From Mugil cephalus (lineage: Eukaryota; Chordata; Actinopteri; Mugiliformes; Mugilidae), in NCBI RefSeq assembly GCF_022458985.1, contig NC_061771.1:12687001-12751000 (forward strand): 64,000 nt of DNA, given 5' to 3'. Positions 35,807 through 48,273 of the stretch are shown piece by piece (within the stretch, counting starts at the first letter, position 1; every line of letters begins with the position of its first letter). The notes beneath the pieces are model-generated. The model had not been told where the DNA came from. It saw only the letters and a program-made list of their open reading frames with translations, and ran no database searches. The translations under genes were made by a program, and so were the position numbers.

Positions 35807-38800
35807 TTAGGTCGTCGGGGGCAATCCGCTTTTGTCGCCTCCCCTCGCCTCCTCCTTGCCGGCCCCGGAGCCCGTGCCGTTCACAGTCACCTTGCGAGCG
35901 TTGCCGCCCTGTTTGGAGGCGAAGGTGTGTCGCTGAGTGTTGTTGGGCACAGTGGTACCGTTGGAGCTTTGGATGGCGGGGGACAGGTTGTGGGACGCGG
36001 GGCTGGACTGGGAGGAGGCTCGGGGCGGCTGGGCCGCGGCGGGACTGTGGACTTTGTCGCTCTGGGAGTCGCTCTCCGACGTCGGGCTGGTGTTGACGCC
36101 GTCGGAGTGGCCCTGCGCGGCGGACTGGGACTGCCTCCGGCGTTTCCGGGTGGGTTTGACCAGGTACTGCAGAGGGATGGGCCCGGTCTGCGCAGAGGAA
36201 CAGATCACATTAAAACCCCTGACGGGAGTCGCCTCATGATGCAACATGACAGGACTTTAAGTCTGTCTAATGAAAAACAAAATCAGCATCAGACACATTT
36301 TCAAAAGCTTCCTTGTACTCAGAAAAACACACTGCGCACCTTTCCCACTAATTCCTGCTAAAAAAAAACAAAAAAAACAAAAAAAACACCCTGCTGATTC
36401 TTAACCCCTTAAGACCTGAACATCCGACGTGCATCAAAAAAAGATTGTGGTATTTGAATTACCGTAACTCACCGATGGACAAAATTCAAAGAGTGGCTGA
36501 ACACTGGGAAGCTGAGCCAAAAAGCTGCCATTACGGTAATGACGAGGCACCCCTGCTGCAGGTTGGGGGGGGGCAACACAAGACAGGGGAGCCCCAGGAA
36601 AAGAGAGTTGTTTGGAGGAGTTTGTTGGTATATAATCTTAGGGTTATACCCTTGAGATGTCACAAAGGTCTTCCAGACAAAAGCACAACTTCCCAGTGTT
36701 CAGCCACACTTTTGAGCTTTGTCAACAGAGCAATTTTCTGTGAGTTACGGTAATTCAAATAGCGTGTACTTTAATGCATCACCTGCGAAACGTTCAGGCT
36801 TTAAAGGGTTACAGATGTAACTACGAGTTTGTGAACAGTTTAATTTCTGTGTTCAGTGACAGCTAACAGGCTTCACCCCGACACAAAACCACCTGGATCA
36901 GAACAGACCGGCCCGATCAGAAGGAGTTTTTCGCTCAGATGTAAACCTTCGAAAATCTGTTTAATAGCAAAATCTGATCTCGGAATAACCACGTAAACAC
37001 TTGATCTGATGGTTTCCCTCTGGTTGGAATAAATCCATTCTTTCTGAGCTTGTTTGCTCCGCGTGAGATAAACATAATTCGAGGTGAGGAGTTTCTAGGA
37101 GAAACAGAGACGCAGAGGTAGCAAAACAGCCCGCTGTTCAAACACGTGTTTAAAAAGATTCAGGATCCATGTGGGCAGGAACATTAAAAACATGGAAACA
37201 TCTTGGTCACCTTCTTCAATTCAGTGTTTTCAAAGAAAAAGTTGGGAACAAACGTCTTCTCCCGTCGTATTTAGAGCAGATTGGATGGACCAGAGCAGCT
37301 TGGCCATTTTGTCGATCGAGTTCTATATTAACTGATGTTTTGCAGCATGGAGACACATTAACGTTATAATCTCTGGTCACAACACGGAAATGTTGTCAAT
37401 CTTTAACCTACATCTAAAGATCACAAAGAGGGAGTTCAGTATTTGCACCGACTCCTCTCAGTTCACATAAATAAACTCACATTTCATCAATTTGGACAAA
37501 ACCCTGAAAACACCCAATCATCCATATCAAATATAAAAACAACCTAAGAAAATAGATTTAACCTAAAAGAAATAATTTAATTTTTCCCTGTTTAATTTAA
37601 CGTTGCTTTCAGAGCATCTAGTTTTCCTTTTATTAATTATTAGATTCGGGCGAAAATCAACTTGTAGAGATGTGAAACTTGTTAGACATAGTTCATCTAT
37701 TCATTTACATATATACTGTAAGGTGCTGTCAATGTCAGTCCAAACAATAAATCGTGGAAAACATATGAAACACTTTTCATGAGTAAAACCAGGTATGAAA
37801 GAAATCACTCACTCGTCTCCACTCGTAGAAGTAGGCGATATCCATTAGTGTGTAGTAGTCCTTCAATGGTTCATCTCCGTACAACACCTCCACCTGTAAC
37901 AGTCAAGAACTGTTTAATATCTGATCCCAACATTTACATGTTCCCTGTAAACCTCGAATAAGGCACATGAACCTCCAGCTTCACATCAGTATACAGCAAC
38001 TAATACATACACTTTATCCAGCCCCTTTTAGCTTCACTCACTTTTTTTGTGATCAAATGTTTTTTACTGACATTTTCTTTTGTACATATAGAGTCATGAC
38101 AAATCGACATTATACACACATGTTTTATCCCCTTTACCACCCGCCCTCCGGACCTCATCAAAGACAAACAGTCCTCAGCCATTAACACATGATAGAATTA
38201 ATATCAGGAATTTGACAAGGTAAGCTATGACAAACTCTGGTTTTGATTTCCTCTGCTGCTGCCTACCAAAATAATATGTTTTCTCGTTAAACATTATGTG
38301 TTCTGGCTGTAGAAATTTCCAGATAAATCATTTCAAGAAGTGTCATGTACCGATGAAAGGCGTCTGCCCATGCGGTGGTTTCCGTCTTAATGCCATATCG
38401 TTTTTTTTTGACGCTGCTAAACCAGCAAGTGTTATTCTTCTATGACACAGTGATGTACTTAAAGACGATGAATCATTTAAAATAAGTATTCTGGGTTTTA
38501 GCGGAATGAATGCTTTTTTGTTTTAGCAGATACAACCTGCTGCCAGAAGTTGATGACAGGTTTACATCCCACATCACATGCATGAAAGTCCCTGGTTTGA
38601 TCAGTGGATATAATGAGCAGATTCAACTAATGTTCATGTGCGTATGTTCATGCGCTGAAGCTTACCATAAGTAAGTTCTACGCACAAATTAATAAGAATG
38701 AATCAGGCTTCAGTCACTTTTAAATTCAAAAGTGTTTCTAGTCAAAAAGTAGCCCAGGTTTTGCCTTAGGCCGTAAATCATCATTTGAATGAAACAACAC

Positions 38801-41800
38801 AGCTGCTGCTTTCTGGCCTTTCATTTGTATATACAGCCATATTCATGAGAGCTGCCAGGGAGAGTTGGAGAAAATGGAATTGATCAAGATTAAGGACTTA
38901 ATATCATGTGGTGTAATTATTCTGGAATGATGCCTAAATGGTCCGAGGTGTTCCTGACCTCGCCGCCTTCCACGTTGTAATTACAACGTCAGGTTTTCTG
39001 GAAGCTCTGTTACACAGCTATCCGTCTACATGTACGGAAGCCAGAAAAAAAAAAGAAGAAGAAGCAAACAGTGGCGTCTCACACCAGCCAAAGTTGAGGT
39101 AATACTCCAAAATTCGACAGCTTTGTTGAGCAGCATTTATAACTTTCAGCTGTGCAGAGGAACAACTCGATCATTAGTACAGTTTAGTAGCCCCTTAACA
39201 GAAAGCCTGACCAAGCCAGACCGACTTCCCCCAACTACAAATGTTTTGCGCCAAAAAACTGTTCGGAAGTGATTTTCAGATTCATTCCATTATTTATTTA
39301 TTTATTTATTTACTATATTCTGTCATAGTGTTGAGTATGATTCAACTTCAATGAGTTGTGCTGAGTGTAAGATGAAGTAGAGTGTGGAGGGTCACCAGTC
39401 ACACTCACATGACATGTACGTCTATGTGGGAAGAAACACAGCAGACACAGCTAGAATATAGAAACTCCACATAGAAACAACCCGGAACCATCCACTGCTA
39501 ACGGTCGCTTCCACCCACTCAGAGAGTAATGTTAATGGCAATCTACCTGGTTTAGTTTTATAGGTCTAAATGAGCAGAAATGAACAGTTTAAAAGCGTCA
39601 CTGCCCTGCTAGTCATTAGCATCCAACTGATAAGGAAACAACAGCCACTCCCAGGCTCTGACCAACACTCAGACTGAACTCATTGGATTAGTCCAAATTC
39701 TCAGTCAGTGCGTTTACATGCAGAGCTTGATCGAGCTATGCTCAAAACTTTCTGACTACAGTCCTTGTCCCAGTTTACATGCAGCGCAAGAAAATCGAAT
39801 AATTGTTCTCCTCCTTCACACTAGGTGGCGATACGTGTCTTCTCAGCGGGATAATACCACGTTAATACGGCCCGATTTCCGGGTTGACCCATTACGCGAT
39901 ATGATAAACTAGAGTCGTTCATGCGGCGGACCGGCATTTCAGACAACAACCAGACATATAATAGAACATTTTTTAATCTTGTACGTAATGTTCGCGCTAC
40001 TTTTGGTGCAGGTAAGATCTGTGCTATCCCTCAGACGGCTCCCTTTCTCTTCTTCTTCTTCTTCTGCGATCGACTTTCTTGGACGTTTTTGTTCTGGGGT
40101 CACACGCATGCGCACACGCATTATCAGATTAAAAATTCCGATTCAATTGCATTATCCGAGTGTCTCAATCGGATAATGAGAGCTCCGATTTTAATCGGAG
40201 TAACATGTTTACATGCACTTAAGTTCTCCTGTTATAGTCTGATTAAAGCAATAATTGTTTTTTTTCACATGCATGTAAACGCACTGAGTGGCTCAGCTCC
40301 GGTCGGGAGCGGTTTGTGAGTGTGGTACACTCGCACAGTCATTTAAAAAAAAAAAAAACTGTTGGCATGAAGAATGCTTTAATCATTTCTTTGATCAATT
40401 TCCGGCGCCGATTTTGAAACTCCGCTGACTGGAACCCTCAAACATTACCAGAGATAACCTCAGTTGATCTTGAATCTTGCGGTTTGTCGAGGAATAAGAG
40501 CAGAGGATGTTAAGTGTGTGTGGCTGCCATGTGTCCAGTTACCCGGTAGTTGTTGGGGATATCCATCTTGCTTCGGAGGAACTTTGCTAAGTGCATGACG
40601 GACATGGCTGCTGGGCACTGCAGGAAGCGTTTACCGTTGGACTGAGAACAAAGAAAAGAGCAGAGATGGGATGAAAATCCAGGAGCAGGACCAGAAAACA
40701 CTCCTCTGTTTGACCTTTTTGCTTCTGGCTTTACCTTGTCTCCTTCCATCTCTGAGTGCTGCCTCTCATTATTTCTGCAGGCAAATATGAAAAGTCTGTT
40801 AAAAGACAGTTAACAGTTCTTTCCGGGCATCCAGATCAATCAAGGTGTGATCAGCCTCTTTCGTTTAAAGCATGACCCACCCACACACACATACACACGA
40901 TTCCGTTTCATAGTTTTTCCACCTGTCAACTTTCCAGCCAAAAGAGCCGAGATCAACAGTTTCCACTCCTATTTTCGACTGACTCACTTGTTTCTCTCGT
41001 AGAACTGTATGGACAGGCTGATGATTTCATCCTCCGCTATGTTGAACGTCTCCACCACCTCCCCCGGTTCCAGCACACGATTCTCTGCGTAGAAGTCCCG
41101 CCTCCGTTTCATTTCATCTGGGTTAACAAAAGAAACGCGGTGTGAAACGGAAACCTGAGTAAAAAAAATCTGGACCAAGAACTGACTTGGAAAATAAAAA
41201 AAGAAAATGAGGCCTCACCTTTGAATAACCCCGGAACAAGCTTATAAACGATATCTTGGAGAGTTTTGTCCGCTCTGAATAAGAAAAATGAAAGATTAGA
41301 TTTGCGCCGAGGCGTGTCTGAAAAAGAATAACCGATGCGAAGAAGCGCTGATCACCTGATGCTGAGCTGTGGACACGTCTTGTGGACCTGGACGTCACAT
41401 CGAGGACAGAACTTATTCGTCTCGAGGAAGGCAACGATGCATGTTTTACAAACTACACAAGGAGACGGACACACGTCAACGATTCAGAAACACGTTAACG
41501 TAGCAATGTTTCATTAGTAATGGGTGGTGGAGGACACAGAGTAAAATTTATTACAAGTCTCACTGTATCCAGCTGATTAGTCTATATGCACTGACCAGTT
41601 TATTAGGTACACCTGCAAAACGAATTAAGTGTTTTTGACTTAAAGTATTAGTGGAATACATAGGAGAGAAAAATAAAATAAAATCACTGTTTGCTAGTAA
41701 TTGTTAAAGTCTCACATTATGTACCACTTCATTAGGTACACTAGTGAAATATACTCTGATACAGCCGTCCTAAAACAGCATCAGAAAGGTGGTGATTGAA

Positions 41801-42981
41801 TTAGATGATCATTCTGGAACGTGTGGTGCTGTCATGTTATTTAGCCACTCACTAAAGCAGGGTGTCAAAATAAAACGGCGCTATCAGGTGTCCTTTGTCC
41901 CAACAGCCGCCCGACTCTTTAACGTCAGCGTTTCTCCGCGCTGCTTCAATTTCATCCACACCCATCTATGTTTCACTCATTCATCATGTCATTTCTGCAC
42001 CATATTTGTTTTCTGAAGAGCAAAACTGTTTCATCCCTTAACTCCACTTTTATTTCACCAAATAGATATAGATAGATAGGTTACTTTATTAATCCCCGAA
42101 GGGAAAATAGGTAATTGTAGTTTAAGTTACAAAAGCTTGTTACAGCAACTGTAGATATTTCTTGCATCTTTAATATTTTATACTTTTAGGTCGTCGTTTT
42201 TTTTCTAACCTTATTCTTTTTTAAATTTATTTATTTACTTTATTTAACTTGTATTTTTTTGCCTTACCCTGCAGCTCTAACACCCAAGTAAACCCTCAGT
42301 AAACCGTTATCTTATAAAAGGAAAGTGAAACAGCATCAGAAAAGCAGTGATTCAACTGGATGATCATTCTGGAGGGTGGAGTCTGTGGTGCTGTTAAACT
42401 TGGTTGTATTAAACACTCGAGAGTTCATGTTGTTTAGCCAAGACTTAAATTTAAAAGTAATGCGAACATGTGTCGGTAAAGACACAATACGACGAAATAC
42501 TACTAGAAAAACCACAGCCCCCGCAATGAAAACACAGTTGAACCAACAGCTCTCCCAGTTACTTGGAACCAATGCTGAATAGTGCAGGGCTGTTATAAAT
42601 TACAACAGTGTTTCCACCAGTGCGCCCAGTGAACTGGCAAAGTGAGTATACAGTCATATCTTGACTTAGGGTGTTAAAACGTTAATAGATGTTGAAATGC
42701 AGTCCCTCTGGTTTTAAATTTACATTTTTTTTCTCCTCCCAATTGTAAAATATGAGCTGGAGGTCTGCTTCGCGTGCATGCATTTGTAAAGCCTTTGCTC
42801 ATTTCATGCACTTTAACAGAAGGTACGTGCATGCGTGCTAGGCTTTTCATGCGAGGAACTCACAGGAGTGCAGGCACTCTACGATGGTCGTGGCATCGAT
42901 CAGATAGCCGGCGCACAGTGGGCATGTGAGGTGTGGATTCAGATCTGTGATTTTGATCCGGTTCGGCTGCATTTTATCCAT
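35807..42981 (-). CDS. pcgf2: Polycomb group RING finger protein of the PCGF2/BMI1 class, complete
   Basis: Coding exons on the - strand, in transcript order: 42981-42864, 41452-41356, 41274-41219, 41117-40988, 40774-40735, 40641-40543, 37893-37813, 36187-35807. Phases join to 333 residues (human PCGF2 344, BMI1 326). The C3HC4 RING is complete: C20, C23, C36, H38, C41, C44, C55, C58. [16 protein letters not shown] follows. A ubiquitin-like RAWUL domain spans about 150-215 ([36 protein letters not shown]). A basic KPTRKRRR near 220 is a likely nuclear signal, and a Ser/Pro-rich tail ends the protein. It would partner RING1/RNF2 in canonical PRC1, which ubiquitinates histone H2A. The class is certain. 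The symbol rests on gene order, because the linker and start ([11 protein letters not shown]) differ from mammalian PCGF2. The start chosen is the first in-frame ATG after the acceptor at 42992. Confidence 0.9.
36402..36811. mobile_element. Foldback MITE with TTAACCC/GGGTTA ends, pcgf2 intron
   Basis: Left arm starts TAACCCCTTAAGACCTGAAC and continues with 'tttgaattaccgtaactcac'. The right arm mirrors it with 'gtgagttacggtaattcaaa' and ends GTTCAGGCTTTAAAGGGTTA. The inner arms 'ctgaacactgggaagc' and 'cttcccagtgttcagc' also pair. About 410 bases, no coding capacity. The preceding T makes one TTAA; the other side is TTAC, so a piggyBac-type assignment is possible but not proved. Confidence 0.65.
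39291..39312. repeat. ATTT microsatellite
   Basis: Five to six tandem copies of ATTT within the 38.2-40.5 kb pcgf2 intron. Confidence 0.85.
39706..40286. mobile_element. MITE with CAGTGCGTTTACATGCA terminal inverted repeats, pcgf2 intron
   Basis: The left end CAGTGCGTTTACATGCA (39706-39722) is mirrored by GCATGTAAACGCACTG ending at 40286. AGT flanks both sides (39703-39705 and 40287-40289), a 3-bp target duplication of the length used by PIF/Harbinger elements. Subterminal copies of 'tttacatgca' occur again inside both ends. The 581-base element has no transposase. Confidence 0.8.
41590..42660. mobile_element. Composite foldback MITE cluster with LINE tail, pcgf2 intron 1
   Basis: Two partly overlapping copies of the CATTAGGTACAC foldback family: 'ccactttcattaggtacac'-type ends occur near 41600 and 41727, and 'gatgatcattctgg' recurs at about 41803 and 42360. 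The last end is near 42650. Between them, 42062-42110 ('gatagatagg' followed by 'ttactttattaatccccga') looks like the 3' tail of a fish LINE in reverse orientation. Confidence 0.5.
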
Positions 42982-43219
42982 CTGGACAGACCTGCAGGGG
43001 AAGCAAACAACAGCAGGGTGTTTTTTTTTATTACACCAGTACGTGCATACTACACTGCCGGGAGTTAAACCCCACAACGTGAATGAAACAATGTCTGCAG
43101 CTCGTCCTTGGGACAGCAGCTTGTGAAACCACAACAAACGGAGATGGTGCTCAGCGAAAACAAACTCCAATTACACGTCGCTGCCATCAATAATAACGGG
43201 CTGAGAGCAGGAGCCGTGC

Positions 43220-43770
43220 AGCTAAATGCAGGCTGTGTGTTTGGAGGGACACAGGAGCCCACTATTCAATAGCCCCTGCGTGGCCTCATCTTGTGCATCA
43301 GCTCCGCTCCTCGAGAAGCGGACCAACAAAGAGCGTCTCCATTTCCCCGGAGCTCCGTGGAAGCAGCACGGCCGCACACATCCACAGAAAACACCGACAC
43401 CGAGGGATTGCAGAGCCCCTCTAAAAAAAAAATCTCACTGGTACACAAAAGCAGCCATCTTAAATTCACTGACAGGGCTGCATCAGGAGGCGAACAAGAG
43501 AGACGCAAATGTGACACCGTGCACTTTGTGTGCGCCTCCGAAAACAGCGGCGCGGCGAGCGGATAAAGTGCGATCCGCGACGCTTCCTTCCTACCTGATC
43601 AGACATCAAAGTTGCCCTCTCCTCGCAGCCACGATCCAGCTAAATTATTTGGACTTGGACAGAATTTGCAGCAGCGCCAGAAAATGGCTTTTTTCAGCAC
43701 CGTCAGAGGACTGCCCATTTTGGATCACGTGATATTATTTTGTCGCCTCGTTCACGGGGCAAACGGGGGT
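43220..43770 (-). promoter_or_regulatory. Probable pcgf2 promoter and untranslated first exon
   Basis: The first coding exon is preceded by a splice acceptor (minus strand, just after 42992), so an untranslated exon must lie upstream. A CpG-rich patch at about 43220-43760 contains a donor-like CAG|GTAGG on the - strand (exon side ending at 43595) and a palindromic ATCACGTGAT at 43724-43733. I infer a first exon somewhere between about 43595 and 43760. The exact start is not visible. Confidence 0.4.
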
Positions 43771-44439
43771 AGATCCACGGCGTCTGCAGGCCTCCTTACT
43801 ATGTGCACCAGATTTCTCCTGCACAGACCGCGCGCCGCACATCTTCTTTATTTCTGCGTGTCTCGTTAATTTCTGCCAGAGAGTTTGTCGGGAGTCCGCT
43901 GCGCCACGCCCTCCGTTTGTCTGCGTGTAATTCACCCCACTGTGGATTTGTGAGAGGCCCTAACTGCAGGCCTCACGTCGCGGGCCGAGGCGGTGGTTGG
44001 CCCTCAAACACACCTGAAATTAAACTGTATTGAGCCCGTCTTTATTTCTAATTTTTTTTTCTTCTTTTTTTTTAAGAAGAAAACTGAATAAAACATATGA
44101 TCCGAGGAGACTTTAAGAAGGAATGAATCAAACAATAAATGTATTAAACATTTGATAAGGGAAGATATCTGTAAATAATTATTTTGCCATAATTTTGTTG
44201 TTGTTGTGGAATAGAATTGCCATGTGTTCTCACAACGTCCAAATAAATTATAGCAATAACATAATATTTCTCAGACGTCTTTATTTAAAAGAAAGATGGG
44301 AAAACATTTAAATCATTTTCAACAACAGAATGCAAAATGGGTAAGAAGAAAAAATAAAAAGAGACAGATGAGACTATAGTATATATGGATATAAAATATA
44401 TAAACAGTGTGAAGTGTGTGAAGAGACATCCTTCATATT

Positions 44440-44785
44440 CTCTTTCTGAACTTTGTGTAAAGGCTGAAAAACTGACTGTTAGATTTGTGACTATAAATAT
44501 ATAGTTTTATTTTCTGAGGATGTAGATTATGGTGCCGTTAAAACAGACTGAATTAATCACAAAAGTGTTTGAACAACACAATACAATTCAATAGACAACA
44601 CAATGAACAACACAAAATGAAAACTCAGTTGAATCAACAGCTCCCTCGGTTCTTTTAAATTAATACTAAATAACAGACCATGGAGAACAAATGGAAAACA
44701 TGGAGATAAGATTTAGTGCAGGGCTGATATATTATAATGTTTTCACTAGTGTACCTAATGAACTGGCAGGTGAATGTAAGGAGAC
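44440..44785. mobile_element. Foldback MITE copy (CATTAGGTACAC family)
   Basis: Contains 'gatgtagattatggtgccgtt', 'cagttgaatcaacagctccct' and 'agtgcagggctgatatatta', and ends 'cactagtgtacctaatgaac'. It is one arm-plus-centre of the family; the opposite end is degraded. Confidence 0.5.
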
Positions 44786-44834
44786 AAGTCTCTGTGAACC
44801 TCCCTATGAGTAAAGTCAGTCTCATCCATGACAT

Positions 44835-45540
44835 TAGAGATTTGAGGATTAGAACTTAAAAATGCATTGCTCAAAGGTCTGTGCGCATCCCAGTATTTTC
44901 TACATATTTGTATAAAATTGACTCAAAGCATCAGAAGATTTTTAGACAAGTCCTGAAAGTAGACAAAGAGAACCCAATCAAATAAATGAAACAGAAATAT
45001 TGTAATATTTCTTTATTCAAGGAAATGAATCATTTGTTCATTTCTGTGAGGTATATCCAAAAACTAGCGTACCTAGTGTACAAATCTAGTTGCCTCGCTT
45101 TAAAGTGTTTGGATGTATTTAGACCTGGATGACTGAGAACCTTCCCAGACGTATCTGTGAGGTGTAAGAGTAAGTGAACCTTCGTTTTCAGTATCTGATG
45201 TGAGCCCTCAGTTTATTGGGTAGACGGCAGGACTGTGGCTTGAAAGCACGGTGAAACACATTGATTTTGTTCTTATTAAACTATTCTTTCGCAGAACAAG
45301 TTTTTATGTGCTTGGGGTTGTTGTCTTGCTCGATGACCCAGTTTCTCACAGACAGATGTTCTGTTAGATTTGGCTAGTATAACTCAATGGTTATACTCAT
45401 TGGTCCATCAATGATGACAAGCTCTCCTGGACTATATGGAACGAAACAAGCCAAAACAAGAGCATTGCTCAGCCCTATGTTTCGCTGACGAGGTTGTTTC
45501 GTTCTTTCTTTATTTGTTTTCAGAAAATCTGCTGATGTAA
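44835..45540 (+). mobile_element. Tc1-like fossil (family B) between pcgf2 and pip4k2b
   Basis: Begins with terminal-type sequence ('cagtattttctacatatttg', 'gatttttagacaagtcctg') and continues into reverse-complement transposase remnants ('gttgttgtcttgctcgatga', 'ggtccatcaatgatgacaag'). No open frame. It is orthogonal to the gene order and simply fills the spacer. Confidence 0.6.
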
Positions 45541-46389
45541 AAGAGAATGAAAAAACGTAGTACTGAAGATGAAAGACTCATGAAAAAAATATATCTATAA
45601 TTCCCATCATGCAGTGAAGTAGCACCTCTGTGTTAGACTCTCTCTACGCCTACAGCAAAGCCTTAATAAATGTGTCTTCTGGGATCTTCAAGGCTGATTT
45701 CTTAGATGTGAAAAAGTTCCCTGTGAAGCAGCTGTGTCCATATGCTGTTCCTACAGACTATGAGTAACACATCAAGTCCTCAGCCTCTTAGTTTGGAGGC
45801 TCTGTTTCTTTTCTTTTCCGCTTAATTACAGGAGTTGGGAGTGCTTTAACAGCTGCTATGATTCAATCAACGCTGCTACTTTTACCAGTCTTACACCAGA
45901 GACCAGTCAGTCTCCATGTTCCCCATGCTCTTTTGTGTTTTGAAGTATTTGTTTTTTGTTTTGTTAGATCCTGATCTTGATTTTTGCCTACCTATTAGTT
46001 TTGGACGCCCTGAAAATAGCAAAGAAATCCTCTCTGGTCACGCTTTGAGTCCTGAAATTTGCCTGGTTGTGTTCTGCTTCTGGGTTCAGTGGTTATCCTC
46101 TACCTTTGAAGGGGAATAAGCCTTTTTGCTTAATATAACTTAGTAATGTTCTACTTAAATGTGACTTTCTCAGTCATCCACATCAGGGTATATCTAAAAA
46201 TAAAACTATAGGAAAGGCAGCAGGGCTTGTCTAATGGCTTGTCTAATTTTCTTGAAGACATTTCATCCAAGTAATGTCTTCAGTTCTGGTGTGGAATTTG
46301 GGATTTTAGTTTGGAACATCTTTGGGTGCAAGTGCCCACCTGAAAACCACCTAACTGGAGAGTCTGCAGTCACAGCATGTTGTTCAGAT

Positions 46390-46839
46390 TAACATCCTGA
46401 GACCCGGCGTCCTGGTATGGGGACATCACGTTTTAGATTTGTGGCAGCTTATTCTAATTTATTTAGACCTGTTGTCCTCATAAGGAGACACTTTTGTGTT
46501 GTTAGCAAAAGGGTCAGTACACTTGTTTATTTATGTTTATTAACGTTTTTAGTTTGACATGCAAATTTAACAAATGAACAAATACTCGTTTGACGTCGTT
46601 GGGATTTCATCATTTCCAGATTTATGTTATGGTACACACTGGTGACTTAAGTTGTAATATACACAAAAATAATCGCTGTGTCCACATAATTTCTTTCAAA
46701 GACCTATCCCTTGTTCAAAGATAATGGTTATTTCTTATACTTCTTAGCTCCTACTAATCCCAAATACTTAATGATCTTAATCTTATTTTAAAGAAATTAA
46801 GATTAATTTTAAACAACTGCTTGGGTCTCAGGAGGTTAA
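46390..46839. mobile_element. MITE with TTAA flanks and GGGTCTCAGG ends (piggyBac-like)
   Basis: Left end TTAACATCCTGAGACCC and right end GGGTCTCAGGAGGTTAA are inverted repeats matching at 16 of 17 positions, with TTAA at both outer ends, the target used by piggyBac elements. The 450-base interior is AT-rich and non-coding. Confidence 0.75.
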
Positions 46840-46867
46840 CCTGGTTTCTCTAATTAACCATTTACTG

Positions 46868-46911
46868 CACATAATAATAATAATAATCATAATAATAATA
46901 ATAATAATAAA
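46868..46911. repeat. AAT microsatellite
   Basis: Tandem ATA/AAT triplets with one ATC interruption. Confidence 0.9.
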
Positions 46912-48273
46912 AACCTCCAGGTATGACATCATGATATGAGTGGAACTGAATCTTCCTCTGAGGACAATTTCCATTCAAATCTGTTTCGTGTATATGTAAT
47001 AAAAACCGTCTCAAGAAGCTTTACGTTAAGTCCAAGATCATCAAAGCAAGCACCAAGGCAACAGTGGCAAGGAAAAAGACCTTCCTCTCAACGGGAAGAA
47101 GGGTCCCCCTAATTATCTGCTTGAGATGTTCAGACTGTGTTGTTAAGCTGATAAGTGGTGTCGGAGTCCACCTAGCCTCCGCACTGAGCTGTGAGCTCTG
47201 TAGCTTTCTTCAGTTTCTTTCTTAGTTATTCAGCGTGCCAGATTTTATTTTCTCGTGGGGAAATCATCTTTTTCAAACTGTGCCACAAACCAAAAGCTAC
47301 AAAACAGATAATTACATTATCTCAACGGGTCCCCACACAGATAGGACAAACAGATTTACAACCCAACATCACACAGTGATATAGCCAGAAAGGCGTCAGC
47401 ATGAAATCAAGACACGTGGCTACAGCTACCAGGTTTTTGCCAAAGTTGGTCCTTCTGTATATGAGGGTCCTGTAGCTATGCACAGAGGGCAGCAAACTGT
47501 TAAATGCAATAGTAGTTGCAATTCATGCAAGGACACCTCTGGTTGAAACCAGAACATCACAAATTATTTCCTCATGTTCCTTTACAGAACTCTGACTTTA
47601 TTGGGTTTTATATATTATTCTGATCTTGGTGAAGACTTGATTTATTTTTTTATTTATTTTTACATCTGTGCCCACAGTGCACAATTGCAATGCTCACACA
47701 TAAAATATAATGCCTTTATTATCATCGTACAAATACAGTGAAGCTGAAGATGTGACTCTTGATAGACAGAAAACACATCAAAAACTATATTTTAAAAATA
47801 TCCACATCGTTGTACAACCTGTTCCTCTTCTCAAAGAGTTCAAGGTTTGTTTAGTGTTTTGTGAGCTTACGGCTCCAGGGTAGAAGCAGTATTTTAGTCT
47901 GTTTGTCCCTGTTCAGATGGAACTGTAACGTTTGCAGCTCAGGCAGCAGATCAAGCAGATAATGGGATGAGTCTTTGAAGATGCTACGTGAGTATTTACT
48001 GAGTTTTAAGGTTGAAAATATCATGTTTCACAGTTATAACCAAAGCTGCACAAGACAACACAGAGGTTCTCTGCATTTTAGCAAAGTTGAGGATCTGATC
48101 TTCTTGTTTTAGGTTTCAGTTTACGTTAAAGGTAAGAGTCAAATCAAATCAGCAACATTTGCTATGAAAATATGTGCATCTCACCACATATGAAGAATTT
48201 GTAATGTTTATTTAAACCACTTCGTTGCATTCGTGCAAGGGTCCCGGGGAGAATTTTTGGAGGGTTTATGTCA

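Noticed and set aside
35747-36361. 204-codon plus-strand frame
   Set aside because: Antisense of the GC-rich last exon of pcgf2.
43226-43732. 168-codon plus-strand frame in the pcgf2 promoter region
   Set aside because: A CpG-rich region with overlapping frames on both strands; no recognisable protein.
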